A DNA stretch of 64,000 nucleotides from Mimosa pudica. Its lineage: Eukaryota; Streptophyta; Magnoliopsida; Fabales; Fabaceae. How positions within the stretch are numbered: position 1 is the first letter of the stretch; every line of letters begins with the position of its first letter. The position numbers and the translations under genes are program-made. A model generated the notes under the pieces. It was not told the origin of the DNA, did no database searches, and saw nothing but the letters and a program-made list of their open reading frames with translations. Of the stretch, positions 32,439 through 44,680 are shown one piece after another. The stretch spans positions 9,951,001-10,015,000 of the forward strand of contig JAKELP010000001.1 of NCBI GenBank assembly GCA_029929735.1. The letters are read 5' to 3'.

Positions 32439-34570
32439 TTGATTTTTGCTTAGTTTTAGGATGTGGATGATTTTTTGAACATATTTAGGATGTAGATGAA
32501 TTTTATATTAAGCATTTAACTACTATGTGTAAATGAAATAAACTAACTTGACTCTGCAATGTTAAGTGGATTGAAATTCCATGGACACATCATGGTGTTG
32601 ATGATTGATCACGGTGTTGATGATTGATCATGGTGTTGACGTGGTCTCTTGGGGGAAATGGCATGACCACCACATGGCCATAGAAGGAAGGTGGAAATTC
32701 CATGGACATCTATACTAATTCCATCTTGAGAATGAATTCCGGTAATTAATGTTAATTATTGATTAGTATCTTTTCATCTCTAAATCCAAGTGACCAGGTG
32801 TGAACGTACGTAATCTTACTCTTTAATTCATACATATATATATATTCTCTTTAATTACATATGTTTTACACTATGTTTAAGAGAGCATTTTAGGATTAGG
32901 TTTCTGATCACGTATTATAATGCATGATTATCTTTCTCTCTAACTCTAACTGATACATTATTATTGTTGTTGTTGTGTTTAATAGTTGTATATAGCAGAG
33001 TATTTTAGGATTATGTTATAGGTTTAATACATGTGCATGCATTATGAAGCATGATGATGATTATATTCTCAGGTTGTATGTATTATATTATGTTTCTTTA
33101 AATATAAATGTGAGAGAACATGTTCTCGGTCAACAAATTTCTTGAGAACAAAATCTTTGGAAAGTTCAAGTTTTTCATGGTCAAAACTGGTTTTGTTTTC
33201 TTTAAGAAAAATTTACGGCGAACATTTTAGCATCTATTTTGAAAATTAAAAATTTATGGCGAACATTTTAGCATCTATTTTGAAAATTCTGGGAGATTAA
33301 AAACTCAATCTTGGTATGTTAATCTTGAGAAAACAATAAGGTTAAGTTTTATAATGATTTTTGTTGAGTTCTACAATTTTTCCATGTTTCTCTGGCTATA
33401 TAGGCGCCGGAAATAAGCTCAGCTCCGCCATTAATGGTGGCTGTAGATCGGCGGCAAATGGCTGAGGAAGAAGAGAGAGAGAACGGTCAAAAGAAGTAGT
33501 CTTTGATTAGAACGGTTCTCATGCATTGTGGTTTTGACTTTTTCTTTCTAATTTTTTTTTTAAAAAAACATAACGTTGCATTTTCATGTGGCTGTTTCCA
33601 GATTTTGTGCCATGTGCCAGGCAAATTTTTCAGAACAGTTAATAAATATTAAAAAGGGAATATTGCAAATATTACGATTATAGTCCCAAAATTCTTTTTA
33701 TATTGCATTTCCGCCAGCAATAATTATAGTTATTTCCCAATTAGTTTTCTGGAATTTTATTTAAGTCCCTAATTGCCATAAGCATTTTTTTTTGGACATG
33801 CGAAAATTATATTTTCTTCCCCTTTTAAGTTTTGCATTCCATCTGGTGTTTTCGTGGCACACCAATGAAATGAAAGATTCATTCAATCTTTGTCATACAA
33901 AATAATCTCACTTGTAACGTTTAAGTCCAAGTCTTTTCTGATTCTGATTCCCAGCTGGACCAAATCTCCCAAGATATGATCTTCTCTTTTTCTACTATAA
34001 ATTATGTAATTAACTTCATATGTATATTCATATGAAGTTAGTACCTGTCACTTTGCGAAAATTGCGATCTGACCACTTTTTTCCCTCATATTATTTTTAT
34101 CATTCATATCTGATCTTTTTTTTTCTTCTTCCTCTCATTTCTCATTTCTTATAATCTTTCTCCTACTCAATCTATCAAAATGAATTAATTTTGATTTTCT
34201 TTTTAAGGCATTTTACTAAATTTACATAGTTTTATTAAATCTTTTGTTTCTCATACATATCTTAACCTTTGTATATTGTTTGTTGTGCATTGTGTTATCC
34301 TGTTTTCATAATATATTTATTAATTATTGTTTTATTTTATTGTTGAATATTGTGGTTGTTCTTTTTTATTGTTTATTGTATATTGTTATTTATTTATTTG
34401 TTTATTTATTATTTTATTTTGTTTTATGGTTTTATTGTATTTGTATTGTGTTATTATTTTATTGTATTGTGATTTTTTATCGCTTTATTTATTTGTTATT
34501 ATTTGTGCTAGTTTAATTATTATTAGTGTTTAGTGTTATTATTATATTGTATTCTGTTATTATTGTAAGT
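32439..34570. other. Intergenic DNA with small duplications and a T-rich tract
   Basis: Contains a short direct repeat around CATGGTGTTGATGATTGATC at 32590-32640. A tandem duplication lies at about 33210-33290 (GGCGAACATTTTAGCATCTA twice). A low-complexity TTTATTGT-like tract spans 34200-34560 just before the LINE. The long frame in that tract is compositional. No gene recognised. Confidence 0.55.
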
Positions 34571-35473
34571 AATACTCTGCCTATAATATCGCCGGTCCTA
34601 AGCCGGGATAAAAAGAGTAGGTTGTGTTATGCTTCGGTAGCCAACTTAAAAATTTGTCGAATCCTAAAGCATGGACACACACAACCATTTTTGCAATATG
34701 TCATCGTCTAGCATTTTACAGAAGAAGGGATATATAAAGAAGCAAGTGAATGAGTGTAGGATTAGATATAGTACGTGGAATATTGGAACCTTAAAAGGCA
34801 AAGCTTGGGAGGTAATAGGTGTGATGAGGGATAGAAAGATAAACATTTTATGTCTACAAGAGACTAAATGGGTAGGTGAAAAGGCTAAGGATATTGATGG
34901 TTATAAACTTTGGTACACTGACAAAGTGAGTCGTAGGAATGGTGTAGGTATAATTTTGGATGAAGTATGGAAGAAGAATGTGGTTGAAAGTTTATAGAAG
35001 TGATGACAGATTATTATCGATAAAAATGGTAATTGAGGAGGAAACAATTAATGTAAAACGTGAATGATGGGCAATTAAAAAACAACAAAAACATAAGATG
35101 GATGTGATAGAGATGAAAATGTTGAGAGAGATGAGTGGGTGTACACTAAAAGATAGGATTCGTAATGATCACATTCGTAAAGAGTTGGGGTAGCATCAAT
35201 TTCACAGAAAATGAGAGATTATCATTTAAGGTGGTATAGATATGTTTCAAGAATTAGATGAGCCAATAAGAATAGCAGAGCAGATGGTAAGAGAGCCGTA
35301 TATAAGAAATAGAGGGAGACCAAAGTGCACTCTTGGTGAAGTTATTCAAAGAGATATGTTAGTGAAAGGTTTATTCTCTAGAAATGACTAAGGACATAGC
35401 AAAATGGCGTCGTGTGATCCATGTAGCCGACCCCACCCAAGTGGGATAAGGTTTACGTTGTTATTATTACTCT
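34571..35473 (+). mobile_element. Internally deleted RTE-type LINE
   Basis: The 5' part encodes the start of an endonuclease/exonuclease/phosphatase domain: IRYSTWNIGTLKGKAWEVIG, then INILCLQETKWVG and GVGIILDEVWKKNVVESL. The 3' part has degraded reverse transcriptase tail sequence (DRIRNDHIRKELGVA, then DYHLRWYRYVSR). It ends GCCGACCCCACCCAAGTGGG followed by ATAAGGTTTACGTTGTTATT, the typical RTE terminus. Most of the reverse transcriptase is missing and stops are frequent, so it is not autonomous. Confidence 0.8.
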
Positions 35474-35519
35474 TTTAATTATTAAAAAAAGATTATTTGA
35501 AATTATTTGTTGAATATTA

Positions 35520-35764
35520 CTACCTCCGGTCCTAAATATAGGACCTAGATAACTTTTTTTTTTTTGGAGAAGTTAAGGTTGCAAAATAGTCTATTAAATC
35601 ATGACATATTTGATATTTTTTAGATTATCCATTAGTTTATAAGTAAAATAAACTAGTTTAAAGGAAAAAAAAATAGGTAAATCAATTTATAATTAACTTA
35701 TTTTGCTGTTTTTTAGGATTTTTCAAAAAAGTCAATTAGGTCTTATATTTAGGACCGGAGGGAG
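35520..35764. mobile_element. MITE, family A
   Basis: Ends CTACCTCCGGTCCTAAATAT and ATATTTAGGACCGGAGGGAG with TA on both sides. It is one of the better preserved copies and lies about 45 bp downstream of the deleted LINE. Confidence 0.85.
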
Positions 35765-36447
35765 TAATAATTTAATAGTCAATTATAAGTGTATGATAAC
35801 GTAATTTCAATTATTTTTTTATTAGTTTCGGCTTTTTTACTTTACCTACATTATTTAGATTACCATTAATTATATAACAATTGAATTACAAAATTAATAT
35901 AAATAAAATAAATTTATAAATAAATAAATTGAATAAAATAACTTTATATAATATTATGATATTTATTAAATATAATTCTTTTGGAATAAGATTTATTGAA
36001 AAATGATTTAAAATTTATGTATCCACATAAAAATCCAAGCATATTATAATTTTGTGGAAAGAAAAAAACTGGAATGAGGAATGTGGAGAACAAAAGAATG
36101 TGAGTAACAGGGTAAGACTAAGATGTAAGAGAGAAAATGAAAAGATTAAAAATAAAAATAAAATTGAAAATAAAGTAAAAATAGCATAGGAGAGTGGAGA
36201 ACATGGGGTACGTGGTTGAAAAAAGACAGATAGGGAGAAGCATTGGAGGGAAACATGATGAGAAGTTGAAAAGAGTGAGGGCATCCCATGTTCTCCACGT
36301 ACGTAAAACATTCAAAATCTACTTTCAAATACATTTTTCAATAAAAGAATAGAATCATACATAAATGAGAGAGAGTGAGTGAGCGAGAGAGTGAGCACTT
36401 TTGGTTTTTTATGCGTCATTCATAGTCATAGTCTCATAATAGATGAA

Positions 36448-37964
36448 ATGAAACTGAGACGCTCATCAGCAATAATATTTAGAAGAGAAGAGGAAGATGA
36501 GGAGGAGAGAGATGAGTATAATGGAGGAACGTACATAAAGAAAGGACCATGGAGTGCTGAAGAAGATGAAGTCCTCATGAAACATGTCAAGAAAAATGGT
36601 CCAAGGGATTGGAGCTCCATTCGATCCAAACGTTTGCTTCCTCGAACCGGAAAATCTTGCAGGCTCCGTTGGGTCAACAAGCTTCGACCCAACCTCAAGA
36701 CGTAAGTAACTAACATACATATATAATGCATGCATGTGATACGTTGCTATTGTTAATTATTACTTTCTAGTGATATCTTGTTGTCCTTTTCATATGGGCT
36801 ATATATATAATGAACTACTCCCTCCAATCCTAAATATAAGACCTAATTCATTTTCTCTTGAAAATCCTTAAAAAAACAAAATAGGTTAACTATAAATTGT
36901 TTTACCTAATTTTTTCCCTTAAACTAGTTTATTTTATCTATACTATAAACTAATGGATAATCTAAAAATATATCAAATATGTCATGATTTAATAACCTAT
37001 TTCGCAACCTTAATCTCTCCAAAAAATGTCAATTAGGTCCTATAATTAGGACCAGAGCTAGTATGTTTTTTGTTTGGTTTGTTTGGTAGGCCAGATAACA
37101 ACGTATCTTTATTAATAAATGGTGATCATCTCTATATGGGTTGATACTAATTAATGTTAAAAGTGAAAATGCAAGGAGTGAGTTGAGTGAAAAATCTATA
37201 TATGGGGTGTTTGTTTGGGATTTTCAGGGGGTGCAAGTTTTCAGCGGAGGAAGAAAGAGTGGTGATAGAATTGCAGGCTGAGTTTGGGAACAAGTGGGCC
37301 AAGATAGCTACATACTTAGAAGGAAGAACAGACAATGATGTGAAAAATTTCTGGAGTAGTAGGAGAAAGAGGTTGGAGAGAATGTTGCAGAAATCATCTC
37401 CTCCATCGTCATCAAAGAAAAACAGGAAGAACAAAAGAACATCTAACCATGTTCATCAGCCACCACAAGTAGTTGAAGAGGTATGATTATATATGAGGCA
37501 GATAAGCATATGTTGAAGATGTAATAATTAATAAGTCTATGCATTCTAATTTAGAAACGAAATTGTTAATTTTTCAGGTTCCTGTTTCAAACCAATTAGA
37601 CAATAATGATGACATGGTTCAGAATGTTGAAATGAAAGCGGAGGAGGATACTTCACTTAACAATAAGGTTTCTTTATTTGAGTCTTCTTCAGCAGACTTG
37701 ACTTTTGCTCAAGGAATTGTCCCTGATGAGTCCCATCACCAAGTGGATTATAGTGACCTATTGCCTATGCCAATGTGCCATGGCCTGCTTGAACCAGGAC
37801 CATTTGATGATGCTGTATTTCTTGAAGTCTTTGAGGAGGAAAAGAAGTCTGGTTTTGCAGGAATTTCTCAGAATTCAATCCCACGGAATGCCTTCTTTGA
37901 GGATTTCCCAAGTGACATATTTGACGAATATTTTGAAGACATTCCAAACTCATTAGACAAATGA
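36448..37964 (+). CDS. DUO1: R2R3-MYB transcription factor, DUO1-like male germline regulator
   Basis: In Arabidopsis DUO1 drives generative-cell division and sperm-cell gene expression. Exons 36448-36701, 37228-37480 and 37578-37964 (GT-AG) give 297 residues, close to AtDUO1. R2 is at about residues 30-82 (GPWSAEEDEVLMKHVKKNGP, DWSSIRSK, CRLRWVNKLRPNLK). R3 is at about 85-137, with F for the first Trp (GCKFSAEEERVVIELQAEFG, NKWAKIATYL, DNDVKNFWSSRRKRL). The GCKF junction has one residue more than ordinary R2R3-MYBs, the extra lysine described for DUO1. The C-terminus is acidic with a DUO1-like end (DFPSDIFDEYFEDIPNS). The start is the first in-frame ATG; the frame upstream begins with GTG. 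A miR159-like site lies at 36610-36630. Intron 1 holds a family A MITE. Confidence 0.92.
36610..36630 (+). promoter_or_regulatory. Putative miR159 target site in DUO1 exon 1
   Basis: The stretch beginning TGGAGCTCCATTCGATCC is complementary to miR159 with three mismatches by my count (site positions 2, 10 and 14). It encodes the WSSIRSK part of R2. Arabidopsis DUO1 is a known miR159 target at this place. Whether it is cleaved here cannot be seen. Confidence 0.7.
36818..37061. mobile_element. Family A MITE in DUO1 intron 1
   Basis: Ends CTCCCTCCAATCCTAAATAT and ATAATTAGGACCAGAGCTAG with TA flanks. It makes up nearly half of the 526-bp intron. Confidence 0.8.
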
Positions 37965-39329
37965 ACTCTCTTCATTTGTGTTTCTGTGTTTCTATGTTTC
38001 AGTTTTAATGCCTTTCTTGTAACTTATGGCCAAAAATATTGTGCTTGTGCTCCAATGGTCTAATGTAAAGTTTCTAATTTGACAACTCACGTTCAACGTG
38101 AATTTAGCAATTTCTGTATATGCATGAAGCCATGTACCATTAATTCCGTGATATCATGTTGCCCGCATCTAGGCTATGTTGCAATTTTAATTTTTCTTTA
38201 GTTGTTTTAGAAAATTTGAGCAGAAAAGAAATACAATCGCTTTATAAGGAGTAAATAAGATCCGGATTATGAGACAAGAAAAGAAATCACACCATCGTTG
38301 CCATTTTAATTTTTTTAAAGAAAAATTGATAAAGTCTCTTGCCTCCTCGTTGGCAAGTTCTCCAATCAGAATAATATAAATTAAGTAAAACCATCATAGG
38401 TTTATAAATACTGCAGATAATTACGGTTTCCACGTTGCATTACCATCCTATTATTGTGAGTTTGTGACCACTTATTTCTTCATGACAATAATGAGGAACA
38501 GGGTCTCTAATGAGCACAAAGGTAAGTAACATAAGCGAATCAAATCTGAACCTTCAAATCCGATGTGTAAGATCAAGAGTTGACTTTTATAAGCTCACAT
38601 TTTTTATATAATATCATTTTGATGGGTGTAAAATATAAAATAGAAAAAACCTCTTATCTATCATTTTTCAAAAACAATATTTTTACTTAAAAAAAGTCTT
38701 TTTAAAATAAACAAATGTTTAATGTCTGCAGTAGATCTAGAGAATTTTTATTGGACTAGCTCTTTCGAAACTGGTTTCCAAATAATAAAGCAATCTACGA
38801 CCAGCTAAAAATGAATGATATGTCATTAATATTTAATAGTGCATCAAATAGACCATGATGTCAACCAAAATCGGTTTCTCTATTGATTGACTATGAACAA
38901 TAATCGCATATCATATTATCATTATCAATCATATAGAAAAGCCACAGTGCACATCAAAGTGATTCATTGATATGGTAATCAATGCAATTCCCCAATTTCT
39001 CGAGCAAGACATCAAGAAAAGCAATAATACCCCTCGCTTTTTATTGATTTTTTAAATAAAACCTGCACAACTATTAACAAAACGGACTATGAAAATCCAA
39101 ACGAAAAACAATAGGATCAAGATCAGATTAATTCCACTTCAAATCCACACCAACATCCAAAATCCTTCCCCAGACCGATGATCTTCATATCACTTCAAAA
39201 ATATAGCTTCTAAAATGATGATCTTGACCAGATTGGAAAGGAATTTCAAAGTTGGAGGGGGGAAACAGAAGAAGCTCCTATTCTATGATATTCACATCAT
39301 TGAATCCAGTGCAGAAGGACTGGTGCTAT
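37965..39329. other. Intergenic region between DUO1 and the RhoGAP gene (convergent 3' ends)
   Basis: AT-rich, with no recognised gene, repeat family or RNA. The 3' UTRs of both neighbours should lie here. Confidence 0.5.
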
Positions 39330-40100
39330 TTATCTCCACACTGTTTCATTTGCATCAGTGAAAATCGCATTATGATGTTCGATGAGGTATTGGACAACCT
39401 CAATTGCAGCAATGTCAACTGGGGTTCCATCGTCCAAAGGAATGTGAGAAGATGCATCTATGTCTTCACCCTCATCTGCAACAAAAGTTTAAATAAAAAT
39501 GTAAGAAATGCCATCTCTAACAATCATTAATTCCATACACCACATGAAAAAAATATTCCATACACTAATATCATAATCTATGTATTCTCCCCTCCCTAAT
39601 TTCTGTAGCATGCAATATTTTCGATCCATCTAGTTTTTCTACACCAAACATGTACAAGACTAGTTTTGTTATACCATCACTGCCAACAATAAAACTTATT
39701 ATCCTGTTCAGATCGATATCATTTACCACAGTTGAATTGGAATCCTTAAAGATACAACCATAAATAAGCTACTGTAACAAATTCTGTCAACACAAATTAG
39801 ACTCAAGAAGGCTTTTGTAGTCAACATCTAACTTACCATTAAGCATGTCCCAGGAAGCACCAGGTGGTGGATCCAAGCTCTTGTTAGAAGGCCGTTGGGA
39901 CAGCTGATTCCAATAATGACGATAGAAGTCAGGATTTGATCCCTTTTGCCACATAATAACAGGTGCCATTTCCACTGCAAGGCTGTGAGCATCCATCTGC
40001 ATAAAGTCAACGGCCATGAGCATGCTTACCAAATGGGCACTCGCATATAAAAACTAGAATGTAATCAAACTCTTAATAGAATCCAGAAATCAGACACAGC

Positions 40101-40170
<70 letters not shown>

Positions 40171-43036
40171 ATCATGCCTTATTAAGTAGTGACTTCTGGC
40201 TAACACGAAGTAATAGTGCAGTTACAAACTCTAAAGTCATGTAATTTACACTGGGGAGTCTCTTCAGTACGTTTCTCATGGAATGCACACTGGACCGGGC
40301 ACCTTTGATCTCATTATAAAGCTCCAGTGTGGTAAGGGGCTCAGGAAGGCTAGCAAGATAATATTTGATAAGAGCTGCTACATCAACAGGGCTTGTACCT
40401 TCGGGTACTAATGCAGCAAAATCTGTAACACAATGATAACAAAAGATGCCCATTATTAATGTATAAAAGCCACAACAAAAATTCACTAGCAAACAGAATG
40501 GCTTGAGCACCTTGGTTATATAAGCAAACCAACTGTTGAATAACCTTGTTATCCCCTTCAGATTTGAAGAGATATTGGGAGTTCAATCCTACAAAGAATG
40601 AGTAAAAAGATATTATTATTGGATTGTAACAACAACAAAAAGGGCTCATTAGTAATGTAGACCCTTACTCTCAGACTAGCTACCTGATTTTTGATCAAAA
40701 AAAAAAAAAAAACTAGCTACCTGACAGTATAAGATAATCCGCGCATTTGACCAATATCTGAGGGACAGGCCGGCTGGATTCATGCCTCTGTACAGTAACC
40801 TCAATAGGAACTCCAAATACTGGGGAAAAAATTTAAGTGCCATAATACAGGCTGTCAACAATTATATAATGAAAAGTACAGCATGATTACAAATCGTTCT
40901 AGACACCAAACAACTTCATAGTCAGTCTTCTGTAACACTACCCCCAAGGTGGCTAATAGAAATAATCAAGTTACAGTCATTAAAAAGTCATGACACGTGA
41001 ACTTACCATCAGTACTTGCAACTCCCTGCAAAAGAAAATTTAGATTAATTCTTTTGAAGAAAAATTAATGCATGACAGTAAATGTATCGTGCAGCCAGCT
41101 CAAAGTAAATTACCTTCTGCCATCTTTCAATGTCTGTCAATATTGTCTTGCTCTTTTGTGCTGTTTTTTTAGCAACCTAATATGCACCATGGCACCAAAC
41201 AAATAAGAAAAAGGATAGAAAAGAAAGTGATCTAATCACCAACTTAGTGCAGGGACAATTTACAGAGACAATAACTAACATAAGATCAGCAGAAATCGGT
41301 TTGAGAGAAAAAAGAAAGACAAAAGATTAGACAGTTTCAAATTAAAAGAAAACCATCATACCGGTACTAAATCAATGCATAGCTTCAAATTAAGTCAACA
41401 TAGAACTACAAGCTTTCAAATATCCAAATGACCGGAAATTAGTTCACATAACCCAAGATAACCCAAAATATATCAGAATGCAATCCGTTGAAGAAAGAAA
41501 CACCTTCATTGAAATTCTAAAATTGTGAAATCAATCAGTTGAGAGATTCATAAGCTATCCCTTCACTAAGATAGCATAAGCTTGTCACTTTGAGATATCC
41601 ATATGCTATGATCATTCAAGCTCTATCAAACAACACAGAAGTCTAGTTCTCTCCTTTACCCACAAAGAACCTATTCTGTTAGTTTAAGATACTGTCTAGG
41701 AATCTACAATTTATAAAAGCCCAAAATCCATTTTAACACAAATGTATAAGAAAAAGATATCAAGTCATGGTCCCTCTACAACTACTATATCTTCAACCAT
41801 CTAAAATATCTTTCCATCACTCCAATCCCAGTACATAAACTTGTTTCAATGATTTCATTTTTCAAATACCTAATTTGGTAAAAAAAAAAAAGTAACCATC
41901 CCCTTCAGAATATTTCATGTCAAGTTATGCTAACTACGCCAAACTCAGTAAATCCGTTGAAATAGGAGTGAAGCCAAGCCATTAAAGTAATCAAGGTTTG
42001 ACAAAGATAGAATATCCACGCAATGGAAGGAAAACACAAGAAAAATTATTTACACAAATACAAAGGTCTGTTAGGTTTATGTTCCCTTCAATTATGCTTT
42101 GGAATAGAGCCATTGTTAATGAAACAATTCCAAACTATAGCTTACACTCTTGAAGATACAAAATTGAGTATAAGCCTGCCTTAAATGCTATACAGGCTAC
42201 CATTACTGAATGAAATGTCAGCTTAAATTTAGCCCACCAATGAAAAGAACAAGTATCACAACTCCTCTTCCCAGATTCCTACTTCAATTTCAACATATTA
42301 TGCAGAAGTGGGAAAAATATTATTTAAACTTTCTCATGGGACCATTGTAGGCTAGACAGGGAGTTATATTATGCCTGAACTTTTCTTTAAACTAACAAAA
42401 ACAACATTTGCCTAGCATTTATATTTTCCAGATAGCATGACTAATTCAAGAAATGCAGAGACATATGATCAATAATGAAAATTTCAGGGAATGAATTTTG
42501 AATAGGTCAATGAGTATCATGTGTTCTATTTACAAACAAAAGTCATTACAACTACTGCATGAAATATAACGATATTCTATCAATCGAATCACATAAACCA
42601 ATCGTTGAGCTAAATTACCTCTTCAACTTTTGTTTTCCCAACTACCACCTTATCCTTTGTCCCTGACAAGCTTCTCCTTAACAAAGTGCCAGTAGTAGCA
42701 GCAGCTGTTATCAATCTGTCCTGGACAGCATGTCTTGTTGATGGCTGCTGGAGAACTGCCCATCGACTTTTGAACATTGAACCAACGCGTTCAGCCACAT
42801 CAGCAACATTAGTCTTGGCATCCTTCGTGACCTCGCCCACAAACTCCCCCGCCGATTGCCTAGCCTCTTTAATCTTGACCCCTGCATAAAAACAACATTT
42901 GAGAACAATCGAAGAAATAAAGGGCATAACCATAGACTAAACACAAAAAGAGGGAATAAATTTAGCCATAGACACCTGAGGAAGAAAAGAAACCACTGGC
43001 TTTCTCTTGCCACTGAGGTGAAAGAGCAGAAGGCAT
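39330..43036 (-). CDS. RhoGAP-domain protein (At5g61530-like)
   Basis: Nine coding exons: 43036-42976, 42881-42619, 41176-41114, 41025-41007, 40819-40721, 40588-40511, 40422-40178, 39996-39837 and 39475-39330. They sum to 1134 nt, or 377 residues. The N-terminal region MPSALSPQWQEKASGFFSSS and the basic helix (VGKTKVEEVAKKTAQKSKT) match what I recall of Arabidopsis At5g61530. The GAP domain follows (ILVKCADYLILSG, VDVAALIKYYLASLPEPLTT, FVTALLLRVSQKSLLNK, HSLAVEMAPVIMW), and the tail is IEHHNAIFTDANETVWR. The arginine-finger position (usually G-[IL]-F-R) reads LFKSEG, with Lys177. Exon 4 is only 19 nt. The intron after exon 7 starts with GC, all others with GT. A non-coding first exon probably lies near 43523-43590, ending at CAAG/GTAAAC. 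Confidence 0.92.
40103..40167. repeat. (AG)n microsatellite beside the GC splice donor
   Basis: 65 bases of uninterrupted AG, nine bases downstream of the GC donor of the RhoGAP gene in transcript sense, where it reads as a long CU tract. Confidence 0.95.
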
Positions 43037-43923
43037 TTGAGCAGAACCAAAAACCAAAATAAACTTCAATCAATATATTTAGTTGATCCTGCTCAAAACA
43101 ACCCATGAATAACAAGTAAATATCATGAGAAAGTAATCATCAACTCAACAACAAGCTTTAATTGACTAAAATTACAAACAAGGTGATTAATTATTACTAC
43201 TTAAACAAGAGGATAGTCAATGGTATCAGCCAAAAAACTTAACCCACAAAGTTTTGCACTTAAAGTCCAAAATCTCCTATAAAGCAATTCAATAATAGTA
43301 TAAGCCAAAATCCATTGAACTAAAGCCTCATATGGGTTCTGTGATTTGGTGCCAAAAAACAATCTTGACGCGTTTTCCCACCAAACTAACACAATCAACT
43401 AAAAAGGAAGAAACCCACTTAAAGCATAAGCTATTACAGAAAACTGAACGATGAAGCAGAAGAATCGTAAACCCTAGAGTTGCCAAAGAGGTGGGAAGAA
43501 TGAAAAATGAAAACTGTTTACCTTGCACAAAAAGGCTGACTTGAGAACCAGAAAGCAAGAGAGATTCTCGAAGCTGCTTTTTTTAGAGAGAGAGAGTAGT
43601 AAAAAATTGAAGTTGAAAAATACAAAAGTCGTTAGGAGATGTGTGAGAGAAAGCGACGGTAGTAAGTAGTTTACAAAATTTGAAAGGTCCCTCTTTGTAT
43701 TTTTGAAATTCAACCTGTTTCTAATTATAAGATCACTTTTTAACATTTTCCAATTTTTTCTCAAATTAACCTTATATTGCTTATCTATAATAATAAGCAA
43801 AGAGGAAGAGTGAGGATAAAGGTATATAGTTGGGATAATTGATAATATCATGTGTAAATAACTAACTTACTTAATCTATTCAAATTAAGAAAAGTGATCT
43901 TATATTTAGGAAGTAAAGGAATA

Positions 43924-44433
43924 CTCCCTCCGTTCCTAAATATGAGATCACTTTGAGGAAGTGGATAAGTTCTTAAATATAAGATCGTTTTCTATTTTGT
44001 CTCAATTTTGGTCCAAATTACCCCTATACTTCTTAACTTCCTCACTTCTCTCTCAAATCCCTATTTGTCTTTTAAATTTAAGTGAGGAGTATTTTGGGAA
44101 AATCATGTAATCCTAATTCATTGAAAAGTCTTTCTTAATCTCTTCAAATTAGCCAAAGTGATCTTATACTCCCTCCGGTCCTAAATATAAGATCTAATTG
44201 ACTTTTTTGAAAAATCCTAAAAAAAAGCAAAATAAGTTAATTATAAAATTGATTTACCTAAATTTTTCCCTTAAACTAATTTATTTTACTTATAAACTAA
44301 TGGATAATCTAAAAATATATCAAATATGTCATGATTTAATAGACTATTTTGTAACATTAACCTCTCAAAAAAAAAGTCATCTACGTCTTATATTATATTT
44401 AGAACAGGAGCTAGTATTTAGGAACGGAGGTAG
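43924..44433. mobile_element. Family B MITE carrying a nested family A MITE
   Basis: The family B left end CTCCCTCCGTTCCTAAATAT starts at 43924. The element runs to AAAGTGATCTTA, where it is broken at 44167, and resumes at 44415 with TATTTAGGAACGGAGGTAG. A complete family B copy at 6032-6293 shows the uninterrupted GATCTTATATTTAGGAAC. TA flanks the outer ends. Confidence 0.8.
44169..44414. mobile_element. Family A MITE nested in family B
   Basis: Ends CTCCCTCCGGTCCTAAATAT and ATATTTAGAACAGGAGCTAG, with TA on both sides formed from the host element's TA. Full-length and younger than the family B copy it sits in. Confidence 0.8.
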
Positions 44434-44440
44434 TATTATA

Positions 44441-44680
44441 CTACCTCCGGTCCTAAATATAGGACTTAGATAACTTTTTTTTGGAGAGGTTAAGGTTGCA
44501 AAATAGTCTATTAAATCGTGATATATTTGATATATTTTTAGATTATGCATTAGTTTATAAGTAAAATTAACTAGTTTAAGGGAAAAAATTAGGTAAATCA
44601 AATTATAATTAACTTATTTTGCCTTTTTTAAGGATTTTTCAAAAAAGTCAATTAGGTCTTATATTTAGGACCGGAGGGAG
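44441..44680. mobile_element. Family A MITE adjacent to the nested pair
   Basis: Ends CTACCTCCGGTCCTAAATAT and ATATTTAGGACCGGAGGGAG with TA flanks. It starts seven bases after the family B end, in inverted orientation relative to the nested copy, so the pair forms a larger inverted repeat. Confidence 0.85.

Noticed and set aside
34244..34533. Hydrophobic frames of 68-90 codons
   Set aside because: Produced by a T-rich low-complexity tract; no initiation context or family resemblance.
36379..36447. Upstream extension of the DUO1 frame
   Set aside because: Begins with GTG; the first in-frame ATG is 36448, consistent with the family's length.
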